Source: Flavobacteriales bacterium
GTDB lineage: Bacteria; Bacteroidota; Bacteroidia; Flavobacteriales_F; PHOS-HE28
Assembly (NCBI GenBank): GCA_016787995.1
Contig: JAEUTB010000023.1
Location: 1 to 40,718, forward strand
Length of the DNA stretch: 40,718 bases
Reading direction: 5' to 3'
Part shown: piece by piece, positions 15,710 through 24,528 of the stretch
Numbering within the stretch: the stretch's first letter is position 1
Layout of the letters: every line of letters starts with the position of its first letter
The notes under the pieces: model-generated
The model's input: only the letters and a program-made list of their open reading frames with translations
Database searches by the model: none
Told to the model about the DNA's origin: nothing
Position numbers and translations under genes: made by a program

Positions 15710-18124
15710 GTGAACCGTTGCCTCCATAGCATCCTCGGCGTGCTGGTCGGACTGGCCAGTCACGGGCAGCTCGTTGTGAATGAGGCATGCAGCAAGAACC
15801 TGAACGTGCCTACAGATGCTTTCGGCGGCACCACGGACTGGATCGAACTGCATAATCGCGGTGATCAACCCATACAGTTATCGGGCTATCACTTGAGTGA
15901 TGATCCACAAGGGTCGGACTTTTGGGCATTGCCGGCGATCACGATCGATCCTGGAGCCTACCTCCTGCTCTCCCATGACAACGTGAATAGCGATGGCCTG
16001 CATTTCCCCTTCAAGCTGGCATCGGATGGGGAGCCCATCGTACTGCTCGATGCCGAATTCGAGGTGATCGATCTCTTCCAACTACCAGCGCTCCAACCGG
16101 GCCACTCCGCGGGCCGCACGAGTTCAGGTGATATCGTACTCCACGATGAACCGACCCCTAGTGGTCCGAACACCACCGCAGCGTACATCGGCTACGCGCC
16201 AACGCCCCGATACTCCGTGCCACCAGGTTTCTACAGCGCCCCTTTGGATGTGGGTCTCTCATCATGTGAGGACTGCGCGGTACACCTCACGTGGGATGGC
16301 CAACCGCCGACGCTCTCATCTGCTATCTACACGGGCCCTATCCATGTGGAACACACTACGGTATTGAACGCGGTGGCACAACGAGCTGGACACCTGCCTT
16401 CATTCACCGCATCAGGCACGTACTTCATTAACGCCGCTACCGACCTGCCTGTCGTATCGTTGAGCACGCATCCGGACAGTCTTTTCCATCCGGTGACGGG
16501 CCTTTACGAACCCGGTCCGGAAGCGGACACCGTGTATCCGTATTGGGGCGCCAACTTCTGGGAGGAGCGTGGTATCGATGTGCGGCTGGAGTATTTCGAT
16601 GAGGCCGGTATCAGGACCATCGACCAACTGGTGGAACTGCGCATCCACGGTGGTCGTTCGTCGCGGAACAAACCGCAACGGCCTTTGCGGCTGACGGCCC
16701 GCGACCGGTACGGAGAGGATCGTATCCGTTACGGGTTCTTCCCGGAAAAGCCCGCCTTGGAGAGTTTCAAAAGGATCATCCTGCGCAATTCGGGCAGCGA
16801 TTGGAACCATGCACATTATCGCGACGGATTCTTCCACCAAGTGGCCCTGCATGCAGGCCTCGACATCGATGTCCTAGGGTTCAAGCCCTGCGTGGCTTAC
16901 CTGAACGGCGCCTATTGGGGCGTCCACAACATCCGTGAACGGGTGGACGTGAACTACCTGGCATTGAACCATGGTGTTGACCCTGCTGCGGTATTGCTGA
17001 TGGATGAAGAGAACCACGTGATCCAAGGTGATAGCCTCCACTTCGACTCGTTGCAGCATTTCATCCGCACGCATGACATGGCCGACGATGCGCACTTCGC
17101 ACGCGTGGATAGCTTGTTGGACCTGAAAAGCTTCATCGACTACTTCGCCTTGGAGATGTTCGCGGGTAACTCGGACTGGCCTTCGAACAACCTGAAGTAT
17201 TGGAAGCCGTCGGTGACCACAGGCAAGTGGCGTTATCTGATGTACGACATGGACGCCACCATGTCCGCTGCTCCTTGGATACCCAACGATCTCGACATGT
17301 TCCATTGGGTGTTGGTCCACCGCGAAGGCTTCATCCATGCGGAGATCTTCGCCAGCCTGATGGAACGTCCGGAATTCAGGCGGAACTTCCTGAATCGGCT
17401 CGCGGACCTGATGAACACCTGCCTTGCCCCAGAAGGCCTCTTGCGCGAGAACGCCTTGATACGTGAACGCATCAGGCCCGAAATGTCACACCACCTGGAG
17501 CGCTGGTGGGGCGATATCGCCCATTGGGAGCATGAGACGGAAAACGTCCTTCCCCTGTGGATGCAGGAGCGGGCACACCACATGCGGGAGGATGTGTTGT
17601 GGTGGTACGACCTACCGAACAACACTGCACTTCGGTTCGAGGTATTCCCACCAGGCTCCGGTACCCTGCAGGTGAACACCTTAACACCTGAACCACCGTT
17701 CGAAGGGATCTATTTCAATGGGAATGACATCGACATCTCCGTGGACCCGTTGCCCGGATTCACCTTCAGTCATTGGAGCTACAGCGCGGAACCGGAAGGA
17801 AACATGCGCGAGGCCCATGCGCAGCGCTCGTTCGCGTCGGACGGCACCGTGATCGCGCATTTGGCCAAACAGGGCAGCACGTTCTACGCGTTCCCGAACC
17901 CGACAGAAGGGAGTTGCGAGATCAGCTATGGAGCGAGCAGTGCCGGACCGGTGGAGGTGACCCTTTGGGATACCCATGGTCGGCGTGTGGGTGAACGTGT
18001 TTTCCAAGCTACGGTCGGCGTGAATCGGATCCCGATGGATCTGAGCACCGTGGCCGCGGGTCTGTTGGAGATCCGGATCGTTCAGAACGGGTTGGTTTCC
18101 GCTACACGGATCATCAAGCAGTAG
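15710..18124 (+). CDS. Large CotH-kinase protein with lamin-tail and T9SS domains
   Basis: This is an 804-residue secreted protein starting at GTG (MNRCLHSILGVLVGLASHGQ signal peptide). It continues with a lamin-tail domain (~20-150; VNEACSKNL, DWIELHNRGDQPIQLSGYHL), a chitobiase C-terminal-like segment (~160-240; SAIYTGPIHVEHTTVLNAVA) and a CotH kinase domain (~245-620; LRIHGGRSSRNKPQ, RNSGSDWNHAHYRDGF, WRYLMYDMDATM with the acidic motif near residue 513). It ends in a T9SS type A domain (AFPNPTEGSCEISYG ... RIIKQ). This order is common in large Bacteroidota surface CotH proteins and differs from the two smaller CotH genes at 2698-5902. The surface location is inferred and the target is unknown. 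Confidence 0.9.
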   Translation: MNRCLHSILGVLVGLASHGQLVVNEACSKNLNVPTDAFGGTTDWIELHNRGDQPIQLSGYHLSDDPQGSDFWALPAITIDPGAYLLLSHDNVNSDGLHFPFKLASDGEPIVLLDAEFEVIDLFQLPALQPGHSAGRTSSGDIVLHDEPTPSGPNTTAAYIGYAPTPRYSVPPGFYSAPLDVGLSSCEDCAVHLTWDGQPPTLSSAIYTGPIHVEHTTVLNAVAQRAGHLPSFTASGTYFINAATDLPVVSLSTHPDSLFHPVTGLYEPGPEADTVYPYWGANFWEERGIDVRLEYFDEAGIRTIDQLVELRIHGGRSSRNKPQRPLRLTARDRYGEDRIRYGFFPEKPALESFKRIILRNSGSDWNHAHYRDGFFHQVALHAGLDIDVLGFKPCVAYLNGAYWGVHNIRERVDVNYLALNHGVDPAAVLLMDEENHVIQGDSLHFDSLQHFIRTHDMADDAHFARVDSLLDLKSFIDYFALEMFAGNSDWPSNNLKYWKPSVTTGKWRYLMYDMDATMSAAPWIPNDLDMFHWVLVHREGFIHAEIFASLMERPEFRRNFLNRLADLMNTCLAPEGLLRENALIRERIRPEMSHHLERWWGDIAHWEHETENVLPLWMQERAHHMREDVLWWYDLPNNTALRFEVFPPGSGTLQVNTLTPEPPFEGIYFNGNDIDISVDPLPGFTFSHWSYSAEPEGNMREAHAQRSFASDGTVIAHLAKQGSTFYAFPNPTEGSCEISYGASSAGPVEVTLWDTHGRRVGERVFQATVGVNRIPMDLSTVAAGLLEIRIVQNGLVSATRIIKQ

Positions 18125-18279
18125 TGCTCGTAGAAAAGGGTACCTGACGATCCGTCGCGCCTTGGTCTTCGGCCCGGGAATTGAGGACGCGGCTCGTCCT
18201 TATGCTTGCAACCCCATCGAAACTGCCCGGTTCACGTGCTGAACGCACTCCGAACGGGCCCAAAGCCAAGATCCGCGCC

Positions 18280-20034
18280 ATGGCCGGTGAACTCCCCAAA
18301 GCTGAACGGCGTGTCACATGGCGCAGTGCATTCCGTCAGTTCATCTGGCCGCGACGCAAGAACGTATTGATCGGACTTGCCCTCATCGTGATCAGTCGCC
18401 TGGCGGGCATGGTCCTACCCGGCAGTACCAAATACCTGCTGGACGATGTGGTGGCCAAGAACGACCTGGACATGCTCTGGATCCTGCTTGCGGCGGTGGT
18501 CGGAGCGCTGATCATCCAGAGCGTGACGAGTTACGTATTGACGCAGCTATTGAGCGTTGAGGCGCAGCTCCTCATCAGCCAGCTTCGCACGCAGGTTCAG
18601 CGGAAGATCCTCTCCCTGCCCACCAGCTTCTTCGACAACACGAAGAGCGGGGCCTTGGTGAGCCGTATCATGAGCGATGTGGAAGGGGTTCGCAACCTGG
18701 TAGGCACGGGGTTGGTCCAATTGATCGGCGGCACGCTCACCGCCCTCATCTCCCTGGTCTGGTTGATCACCATCAGCCCCACCATGACGGTCTTCACCTT
18801 GGTGCCCGTGGGCTTCTTCGCCTTCGTGGCCATGAAGGCCTTCGGCAGGATAAGACCGATCTTCCGGACACGCGGAGTGATCAACGCGGAGGTCACCGGC
18901 CGGTTGACCGAAAGCTTGAACGGTGTGCGGGTGATCAAGGGCTTCGGAGCCGAAGAACAGGAGAACCGCACCTTCGAACGGGGCGTGCAGCGCTTGTTCG
19001 ATAATGTGAAGACCAGCCTCACCGCCACCTCCTTCATCAGCAGCATGAGCACCTTGTTGCTCGGTCTGGCCAGTGCGGGTATCATGGGTATCGGGGCCTA
19101 CCAAATGGTCGGCGGAGAGCTGACCAGCGGAGAATTCGTTCAATTCACCGTGCTGCTCGGTTTCATGATCACACCGATCGTGCAAATGAGCAACATCGGC
19201 AGCCAGCTCACGGAAGCATTCGCTGGACTGGACCGCACGGAGGAGATCATGAACATGGACCCCGAGGACATCGCAGAAGAGCGGCCCATCGTGCTGGAGG
19301 ATGTGAAGGGCGAGATCGCGTTCCACGACGTGCGCTTCGCCTACGAAGAGGGCAAGGAAGTGCTGCACGGCATCGACTTCACCGCCACGAAGGGCTCCGT
19401 GATCGCGCTGGTGGGCACGAGCGGAAGCGGCAAGAGCACGATCGCCGGATTGGTGGCCACCTACCTCACTCCCACATCCGGGACCGTCACCATCGACGGC
19501 CACGACTTGAGCAAGGTGCGCCTCAGCAGCTACCGCCGGCACCTTGGCGTGGTGTTGCAGGACGACTTCCTGTTCGAGGGTACCATACGCGAGAACATCC
19601 TCTTCCCCCGACCGGACGCCACCGACGAGCAGCTGATGAAGGCCGTGAAGGGCGCCTACGTGAACGAGTTCACCGATCGCATGGAACTGGGGCTGGACAC
19701 GGTGATCGGTGAGCGCGGCGTGAAGCTGAGCGGCGGTCAGCGGCAACGCGTGGCCATCGCACGGGCCATGTTGGCCGATCCGAAGGTCCTGATCCTGGAT
19801 GAGGCCACCAGCAATCTGGACACCGAGAGCGAGGCACTGATCCAAAAGAGCCTGAACGAACTGGTGAAGGATCGGACCACCTTCGTGATCGCACACCGCT
19901 TAAGCACGATCCGCCAGGCCACGGAGATCCTGGTCGTTGAACATGGGCAGGTGGTTGAACGGGGTGATCATGCCACGTTGATCGCCAAGGAAGGTCGTTA
20001 TTTCGACCTCTACACCTACCAAGCCCGGATCTGA
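18280..20034 (+). CDS. MsbA-like ABC exporter (fused permease and ATPase)
   Basis: This is a 584-residue half-transporter. Six membrane segments in the first ~330 residues (for example VLIGLALIVISRLAGMVLPG) are followed by an ATPase with Walker A GTSGSGKST (379-387), Q-loop VVLQDDFLF, signature LSGGQRQRV (from 483), Walker B VLILDEAT and H-loop AHRLST, all intact. It should work as a homodimer exporting a lipid or hydrophobic compound. The MsbA-like label reflects architecture, not a proven lipid A role. ATG 18280 gives the usual family length; starts at 18202 or 18181 would add an unconserved basic leader. It stands alone between two T9SS protein genes. Confidence 0.92.
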   Translation: MAGELPKAERRVTWRSAFRQFIWPRRKNVLIGLALIVISRLAGMVLPGSTKYLLDDVVAKNDLDMLWILLAAVVGALIIQSVTSYVLTQLLSVEAQLLISQLRTQVQRKILSLPTSFFDNTKSGALVSRIMSDVEGVRNLVGTGLVQLIGGTLTALISLVWLITISPTMTVFTLVPVGFFAFVAMKAFGRIRPIFRTRGVINAEVTGRLTESLNGVRVIKGFGAEEQENRTFERGVQRLFDNVKTSLTATSFISSMSTLLLGLASAGIMGIGAYQMVGGELTSGEFVQFTVLLGFMITPIVQMSNIGSQLTEAFAGLDRTEEIMNMDPEDIAEERPIVLEDVKGEIAFHDVRFAYEEGKEVLHGIDFTATKGSVIALVGTSGSGKSTIAGLVATYLTPTSGTVTIDGHDLSKVRLSSYRRHLGVVLQDDFLFEGTIRENILFPRPDATDEQLMKAVKGAYVNEFTDRMELGLDTVIGERGVKLSGGQRQRVAIARAMLADPKVLILDEATSNLDTESEALIQKSLNELVKDRTTFVIAHRLSTIRQATEILVVEHGQVVERGDHATLIAKEGRYFDLYTYQARI

Positions 20035-20279
20035 AGACGTCAGGAGTACGAGGCCATCCGGCTCCGCAACCTACGGAACAGGACGCAGCTTCCTGAGTGC
20101 GAGGGGCTTTCGTCCTTCCACAACAGGCGTCTGTTCAAGGAGGAGCCGATGGGAACCCATGGAACACACCGATGAACGTGTAAGAGCGGTAGGTCATCCG
20201 GGGTTCAATGGTTAAAATTGTGACCTGTGACGAACACGAACACCTCTCCAAAGAACAAAACACTTTGAACCTCTCATCG

Positions 20280-22025
20280 ATGAGAAAACAACTATGCACG
20301 GCCGCACTAGGCCTGATCTCGAGTCTGGTCTTCGGCCAGGGAAACGTGGTGGTACAGGTCCTGAGCCCTGCTTCCATCGCCGACTCTTATTCCAATGCCT
20401 ATGCCGTAGCGGCGAGCGGATGGTCTGTTCCTGACCTCACCCTTCCGGAGAATTCGGTGCAGGACGAATTGGTGCTCGCTTTCGACGGCAGCGCAGCCGA
20501 CTCGTTGGGTTGCGAACCGCTGGTGAACGGCGAAGCGGTGAACGGGCGTATCGCGGTGATCTACCGCGGCGAGTGCAACTTCTCGCTGAAGGCCTTGAAC
20601 GCCCAGAACGCCGGTGCTCGCGCCGTGCTACTGATCAGCAATGGTGATGACCTGAACATCAACATGCAAGGCGGCGATTTCGGCACACAAGTGAACATCC
20701 CGGTTGCCATGATCAGCCAGAGCAGTGGTGCCATCATTCGCCCGGTGATCGAGGCCGAAACGGTGATCGCCCTGATCGGGAACAACTTCGGAGCGTTCCC
20801 GAACAACCTGAACATCGATGGATTCGGCCTCTTCGCTCCGAGCGCACTGGCCGTTCCCAGCTTGGTCGCAGCGGACGCCAGCGAGTACCAAGTGGCCATG
20901 GGCGGATTCGTCTACAATTTCGGATCGGCCGAACAAACGAGCGCTCGCCTGCGTGGAGTGGTCACCCAGAACGGTACCGAAGTGTACAACGAGGTATCCG
21001 AGAATGTCACGATCGCGCCTGGTGACAGTGTTCTGGTCACGCTGCCGCAGTTCACCCAGCCTTCCTATTCCGGTGAATACGAGATCACCTACACTGCCGA
21101 GAGCGACGAGATCGAGGAGTTCGACAACGACAATGAATACAGTTTCCCCTTGCTCTTCGGGGACCTGCTGAGCTATGTACCGGTGGACCCAGCCACCAAC
21201 CTTCCAATAGCGGAGATCACCGTGGCACCCGCCACATTCGAAGGGCTTTTCCGCACCTGCATCGCGTTCTCCGACACGAATGCCAGCAGACTCGCGGTCA
21301 CCGGACTCCATTTCGCAGGCCGCACCCCGGTGGACGTCGTAGAGCCGAACGACAGTGTGCTGACCGGACTCCTGGTGACCTCTTACGCCTTCTTGTGGAC
21401 CGACCTGCTATCCGACGCCTTCACCATTCCCAGCGACGCAGGACTGAGCACCCTCACCAATGGAAGTTACAGCTACGACAGCGACCGTCAAGGCGAATCG
21501 ATCTACATTCCCTTTGATGATGCGGTGGTGTTGGAAGACAACCAGCGTTACCTCTTCTGCGTGGAAACGGCCGAGTCCTTCCTTCGTCACGGCTGGAACG
21601 AGACCATCGACTATGCCCTGACCAGCGACCCCACCTTGGGTGTTTCCGATGAGCCCACCAGCACCATCCGCAATGGTGCCACCTGGTTCAACGGATTCGT
21701 AGGCCTGGGCGGATCGCCAGCACTCGCATTGAAGACCATCGCTGCGAACAGCATCGGAATAAACGAGCAGGACCGCGTGGAACTCGCCGCGTTCCCCAAC
21801 CCCGCGCAGAACGTCCTACGCATACCCATGAAGGGCTTCGACGGTGCTGCCATGCTGCGCATCTTCAACACCACGGGCGCCCTGGTATCCGAGCAAAAAG
21901 TGGCTGTGGGTGGCAACGAGACCATGGTGGTCGACCTCACCAACGTGGCCAATGGCACCTACCTATTCCATGTGGACTTCGAGAACGGCAAACGTTCCGA
22001 CTTCCGTGTGGTGGTGACGAAATAG
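20280..22025 (+). CDS. Secreted PA-domain protein with T9SS sorting domain
   Basis: This is a 581-residue secreted protein. A signal peptide (MRKQLCTAALGLISSLVFGQ) is followed by a protease-associated (PA) domain (VNGRIAVIYRGECNFSLKAL, NAQNAGARAVLLISNGDD), then repeated beta-rich, probably Ig-like or CARDB-like regions (EYEITYTAESDEIEEFDNDN). A C-terminal T9SS domain follows (AAFPNPAQNVLRIPMKGF ... VVVTK). No protease catalytic domain is visible, so it is probably a structural or binding surface protein. The start at 20280 is at the signal peptide; the in-frame start 72 nt upstream lacks one. A strong terminator follows at once. Confidence 0.88.
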   Translation: MRKQLCTAALGLISSLVFGQGNVVVQVLSPASIADSYSNAYAVAASGWSVPDLTLPENSVQDELVLAFDGSAADSLGCEPLVNGEAVNGRIAVIYRGECNFSLKALNAQNAGARAVLLISNGDDLNINMQGGDFGTQVNIPVAMISQSSGAIIRPVIEAETVIALIGNNFGAFPNNLNIDGFGLFAPSALAVPSLVAADASEYQVAMGGFVYNFGSAEQTSARLRGVVTQNGTEVYNEVSENVTIAPGDSVLVTLPQFTQPSYSGEYEITYTAESDEIEEFDNDNEYSFPLLFGDLLSYVPVDPATNLPIAEITVAPATFEGLFRTCIAFSDTNASRLAVTGLHFAGRTPVDVVEPNDSVLTGLLVTSYAFLWTDLLSDAFTIPSDAGLSTLTNGSYSYDSDRQGESIYIPFDDAVVLEDNQRYLFCVETAESFLRHGWNETIDYALTSDPTLGVSDEPTSTIRNGATWFNGFVGLGGSPALALKTIAANSIGINEQDRVELAAFPNPAQNVLRIPMKGFDGAAMLRIFNTTGALVSEQKVAVGGNETMVVDLTNVANGTYLFHVDFENGKRSDFRVVVTK

Positions 22026-22043
22026 TCTTTGCAGTCCGACCGG

Positions 22044-22081
22044 AAAGCGGCTGCTCCGAAAGGAGTGGCCGCTTTTCTGTT
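22044..22081 (+). terminator. Rho-independent terminator after the PA-domain gene
   Basis: A 14-bp stem (22044-22057 with 22062-22075; two G-T wobbles) closes on a GAAA tetraloop (22058-22061) and is followed by TCTGTT after a TTTT run at the stem end. It begins 19 nt after the stop at 22025. The partly A/T-symmetric flanks may let it also act for the leftward cluster, but that cluster's last stop is at 22200. Confidence 0.88.
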
Positions 22082-22091
22082 GAGGGTGTAT

Positions 22092-22193
22092 GGAACACGG
22101 ATAACGCAGATGGCGCGGATCAACGCTGATAAGCGCAACGCTCCTCCATGTCAGATCCGCGCATATTATAACGATCCGAGTCATCCGCGTTCC
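22092..22193. repeat. Degenerate inverted repeat of the GGAACxCxGATxACGC family
   Basis: The left arm (22092-22121) and right arm (22154-22193) are imperfect inverted copies. Both begin with GGAAC(A/G)CGGAT read from the outside and share GCGCGGATC at their inner ends. Related units occur at 28330-28368, 28442-28478 and 29251-29287. No gene lies between the arms. Confidence 0.65.
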
Positions 22194-22199
22194 ATCGCG

Positions 22200-22643
22200 C
22201 TACTCCCCGATGTCCTCGTTCCAAAGCTCGGGCTCTTCCGCGATGAACTCCTCCATCATCTGCACGCACTCCGATAGGTCCAGGTCGATCACCTCCACAC
22301 CATGGCTTTCCATGAATTCACGCGCTCCCGCGAAGGTGCGTGATTCGCCCACCACCACCTTCCTGATCTTGAACTGCACGATGGTGCCCGCGCACATGTA
22401 GCACGGCATCAGCGTGGAGTAGATCGTGGTGCCTTTGTAACTGCCGATGCGGCCGGCGTTGTTGAGGCAGTCCATCTCACCGTGCAGAATGGGGTTCTTC
22501 TCCTGCACGCGCTTGTTGTGCCCGCGCGCGATGATCTTCCCGTCCCTCACTAGCACGGAGCCGATGGGGATGCCACCTTGTGACCGGCCCAGGCGGGCTT
22601 CGGCGATGGCGGCTTGCATGTGTTCGTCCATGTGTTTTAGCAT
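22200..22643 (-). CDS. Fungal-type (FCY1-like) cytosine deaminase
   Basis: This is a 147-residue zinc deaminase that should convert cytosine to uracil and ammonia. The catalytic HGE (His54, Glu56) and PCxxC (PCYMC; Cys81, Cys84) zinc sites are present. The substrate-site elements of the yeast enzyme are also recognisable: Asn43 in RGHNKR, and a C-terminus PELWNEDIGE that closely follows the yeast DWFEDIGE end (Trp141, Asp144). This separates it from guanine deaminases and tRNA adenosine deaminases of similar size. Start at 22643; ATGs at 22631 and 22619 are also possible. It is the last gene of the leftward pyrimidine cluster and supplies its entry from cytosine. Confidence 0.88.
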   Translation of the reverse strand: MLKHMDEHMQAAIAEARLGRSQGGIPIGSVLVRDGKIIARGHNKRVQEKNPILHGEMDCLNNAGRIGSYKGTTIYSTLMPCYMCAGTIVQFKIRKVVVGESRTFAGAREFMESHGVEVIDLDLSECVQMMEEFIAEEPELWNEDIGE

Positions 22644-22656
22644 GCTCTCCTTGGGG

Positions 22657-23112
22657 TCATTCTTGCATCATGTCGTATTCCTTCTCATAAGCGATCCGAT
22701 AACGGCCTAGCACGCGTTTGCCATCAACAGAGTTGTCTAGGTACCATCTCCTGTACTTCAAATCGCCATGTGCACTGAACACACTCGCTGCGAACGTTAT
22801 CAGCGTATCGTTCCAACTCACAAGTTCCATTGGGTGTGCTGCATAGTGCAGTTCTGCGACGGAGTTGCTATCTGTTGAGTACAGCTTTAGAATCTTGTTA
22901 CCGCTCATGCTACTATTCTCATCGTAAAGCAGTGCAAGAAATCCATCGTGCAACGGCGACGATGCAACCTCCACTAACTTGAACTCCACTGTATCATTCC
23001 GAAATCGTGTAGATCGGAACGTTCGTTCATTGCCAACATCACTGACACCGCATCCGACCAGGATTGTTGCGAGAAGGATTCGCAAAGCGCCTTCAAACGT
23101 CCGACAAGCCAT
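22657..23112 (-). CDS. Putative lipoprotein of unknown function
   Basis: This is a 151-residue protein with a lipoprotein-type start (LRILLATILVGCG, Cys21). The mature part is a beta-rich domain without a recognised family (DGFLALLYDENSS, AELHYAAHPMELVSWNDTL). It is noticeably more AT-rich than the catabolic genes on either side. It separates the cytosine deaminase (13 nt downstream) from preA (35 nt upstream), so it is likely co-transcribed but probably an acquired passenger. The start could also be internal to the first 10 residues. Confidence 0.65.
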   Translation of the reverse strand: MACRTFEGALRILLATILVGCGVSDVGNERTFRSTRFRNDTVEFKLVEVASSPLHDGFLALLYDENSSMSGNKILKLYSTDSNSVAELHYAAHPMELVSWNDTLITFAASVFSAHGDLKYRRWYLDNSVDGKRVLGRYRIAYEKEYDMMQE

Positions 23113-23146
23113 TGCTCAGCCTGATTTTGCGCGTAGGTCTACGTAA

Positions 23147-24496
23147 CTATCCCTTGTAGTGCCTCGGCTTCTTCTTGACTAGAGCCTCCGCAGGCTCCGG
23201 CACCCAATGGTGCAGCCCACCAGCGAGTTCATCATTGAAGCCTTTCGGAATATTCCCGGCCGCCGTGCGCTCACCCCAGGTGAGGTGCTCCGTGCCATCA
23301 TCGCGGCGTTCCATGGTGATGCAATCTTCCACAGGACAGACTAGCGAGCAGAGGTTGCAGCCGACGCAGTTCTCATCGATGATGCTCGGGATGCGGTTCG
23401 CGGGATCGCTGCTCAGGGCGATGGCCTGGTGCGCGCCGTCCTCGCAAGCGGTGTAGCAGAGTTGGCAACCGATGCACTTGCTCTCGTTGATGCTGGCGGT
23501 GACCTTGTACTTCAAGTTGAGGTCTTCCCAATGCTTCACGTTCGGTAGCGCCTTGCCACGGAAGTCATCGAGTGTTGCGAAGCCCTTCTCGTCCATGTAC
23601 CGCTCAAGTCCGCTCTTCAGATCGCGGATGATGCCGAAGCCGAAGTGCATCACAGCCGTGCAGACCTGAACGCTCGTAGCACCGAGCAGGATGAACTCCA
23701 CGGCATCGCGCCAGTTCTCCACGCCCCCGATGCCGCTTATGGGCAAGTTCACATCGGGGTGCTGCGCGCAGTTCTTCACCATGTTCAGCGCGATGGGCTT
23801 TACGGCCGGGCCGCAGTAACCGCCGTTGGTGCTTTTGCCATCCACGATCGGGTAGGGTACGAACTGGTCGATGTCCACACCAACGATGCTCTGGATGGTG
23901 TTGATCAGCGAGATCGCATCGCTACCACCGGCTCGTGCTGCTCGCGCCGGACGCGTGATGTCCGAGATGTTCGGCGTCAGCTTCGTGATCACCGGGACTT
24001 TCGCCACCTCCTTCACCCACTCCACGATCATCTGGAGCACCTTCGGCTCCTGCCCCACCGCGCTGCCCATGCCTCGCTCGCACATCCCGTGCGGACAACC
24101 GAAGTTCAGCTCGATGCCATCGGCGCCGGCATTCTCCACATCGCGCACGATCTGGTGCCATTCTTCTTTCGTCTCCACCATCAGCGACGCGATCACCGCA
24201 TGATCCGGGAAGCGCTTCTTCACCTCGCTGATCTCGCGCAGGTTATCCTTTAACGGCCGGTCGGTGATCAGCTCGATGTTGTTGAAGCCCACCATGCGTT
24301 TGTCGCGGTAGTTCACAGCGCCATAGCGACTGCTCACGTTCACCACGGGCACACCGAGCGTTTTCCACACGGCACCACCCCAGCCCGCGTCGAAGGCCTT
24401 CATGATCTGGTAGCCGCTGTTGGTCGGAGGTGCAGAAGCCAGCCAGAAGGGGTTCGGGCTATTGATGCCGGCGAGGTTCGTTCTCAGGTCTGCCAT
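23147..24496 (-). CDS. preA: Dihydropyrimidine dehydrogenase (NAD+) catalytic subunit PreA
   Basis: This is a 449-residue flavoprotein that reduces uracil or thymine to the 5,6-dihydro form, or the reverse. The FMN-binding dihydroorotate-dehydrogenase-like barrel holds NFGCPHGMCERGMGSA, with Cys134 at the catalytic Cys position. The C-terminus has two [4Fe-4S] ferredoxin motifs: Cys341/344/347/351 (CIGCQLC...) and Cys377/380/383/387 (CVGCNLC...). This matches the C-terminal half of mammalian DPD. ATG 24496 (MADLRTNL) is where the domain begins. An S41 peptidase gene separates it from its partner preT, which are normally adjacent. Confidence 0.95.
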   Translation of the reverse strand: MADLRTNLAGINSPNPFWLASAPPTNSGYQIMKAFDAGWGGAVWKTLGVPVVNVSSRYGAVNYRDKRMVGFNNIELITDRPLKDNLREISEVKKRFPDHAVIASLMVETKEEWHQIVRDVENAGADGIELNFGCPHGMCERGMGSAVGQEPKVLQMIVEWVKEVAKVPVITKLTPNISDITRPARAARAGGSDAISLINTIQSIVGVDIDQFVPYPIVDGKSTNGGYCGPAVKPIALNMVKNCAQHPDVNLPISGIGGVENWRDAVEFILLGATSVQVCTAVMHFGFGIIRDLKSGLERYMDEKGFATLDDFRGKALPNVKHWEDLNLKYKVTASINESKCIGCQLCYTACEDGAHQAIALSSDPANRIPSIIDENCVGCNLCSLVCPVEDCITMERRDDGTEHLTWGERTAAGNIPKGFNDELAGGLHHWVPEPAEALVKKKPRHYKG

Positions 24497-24528
24497 GTTG
24501 TGATGAGGGCTCGTTCGTTCGGCCAGAA

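Noticed and set aside
20035..20279. Possible RNA gene or small ORF in the gap after the ABC transporter
   Set aside because: No convincing stem structure, start signal or conserved peptide could be seen; it is probably the leader of the T9SS gene.
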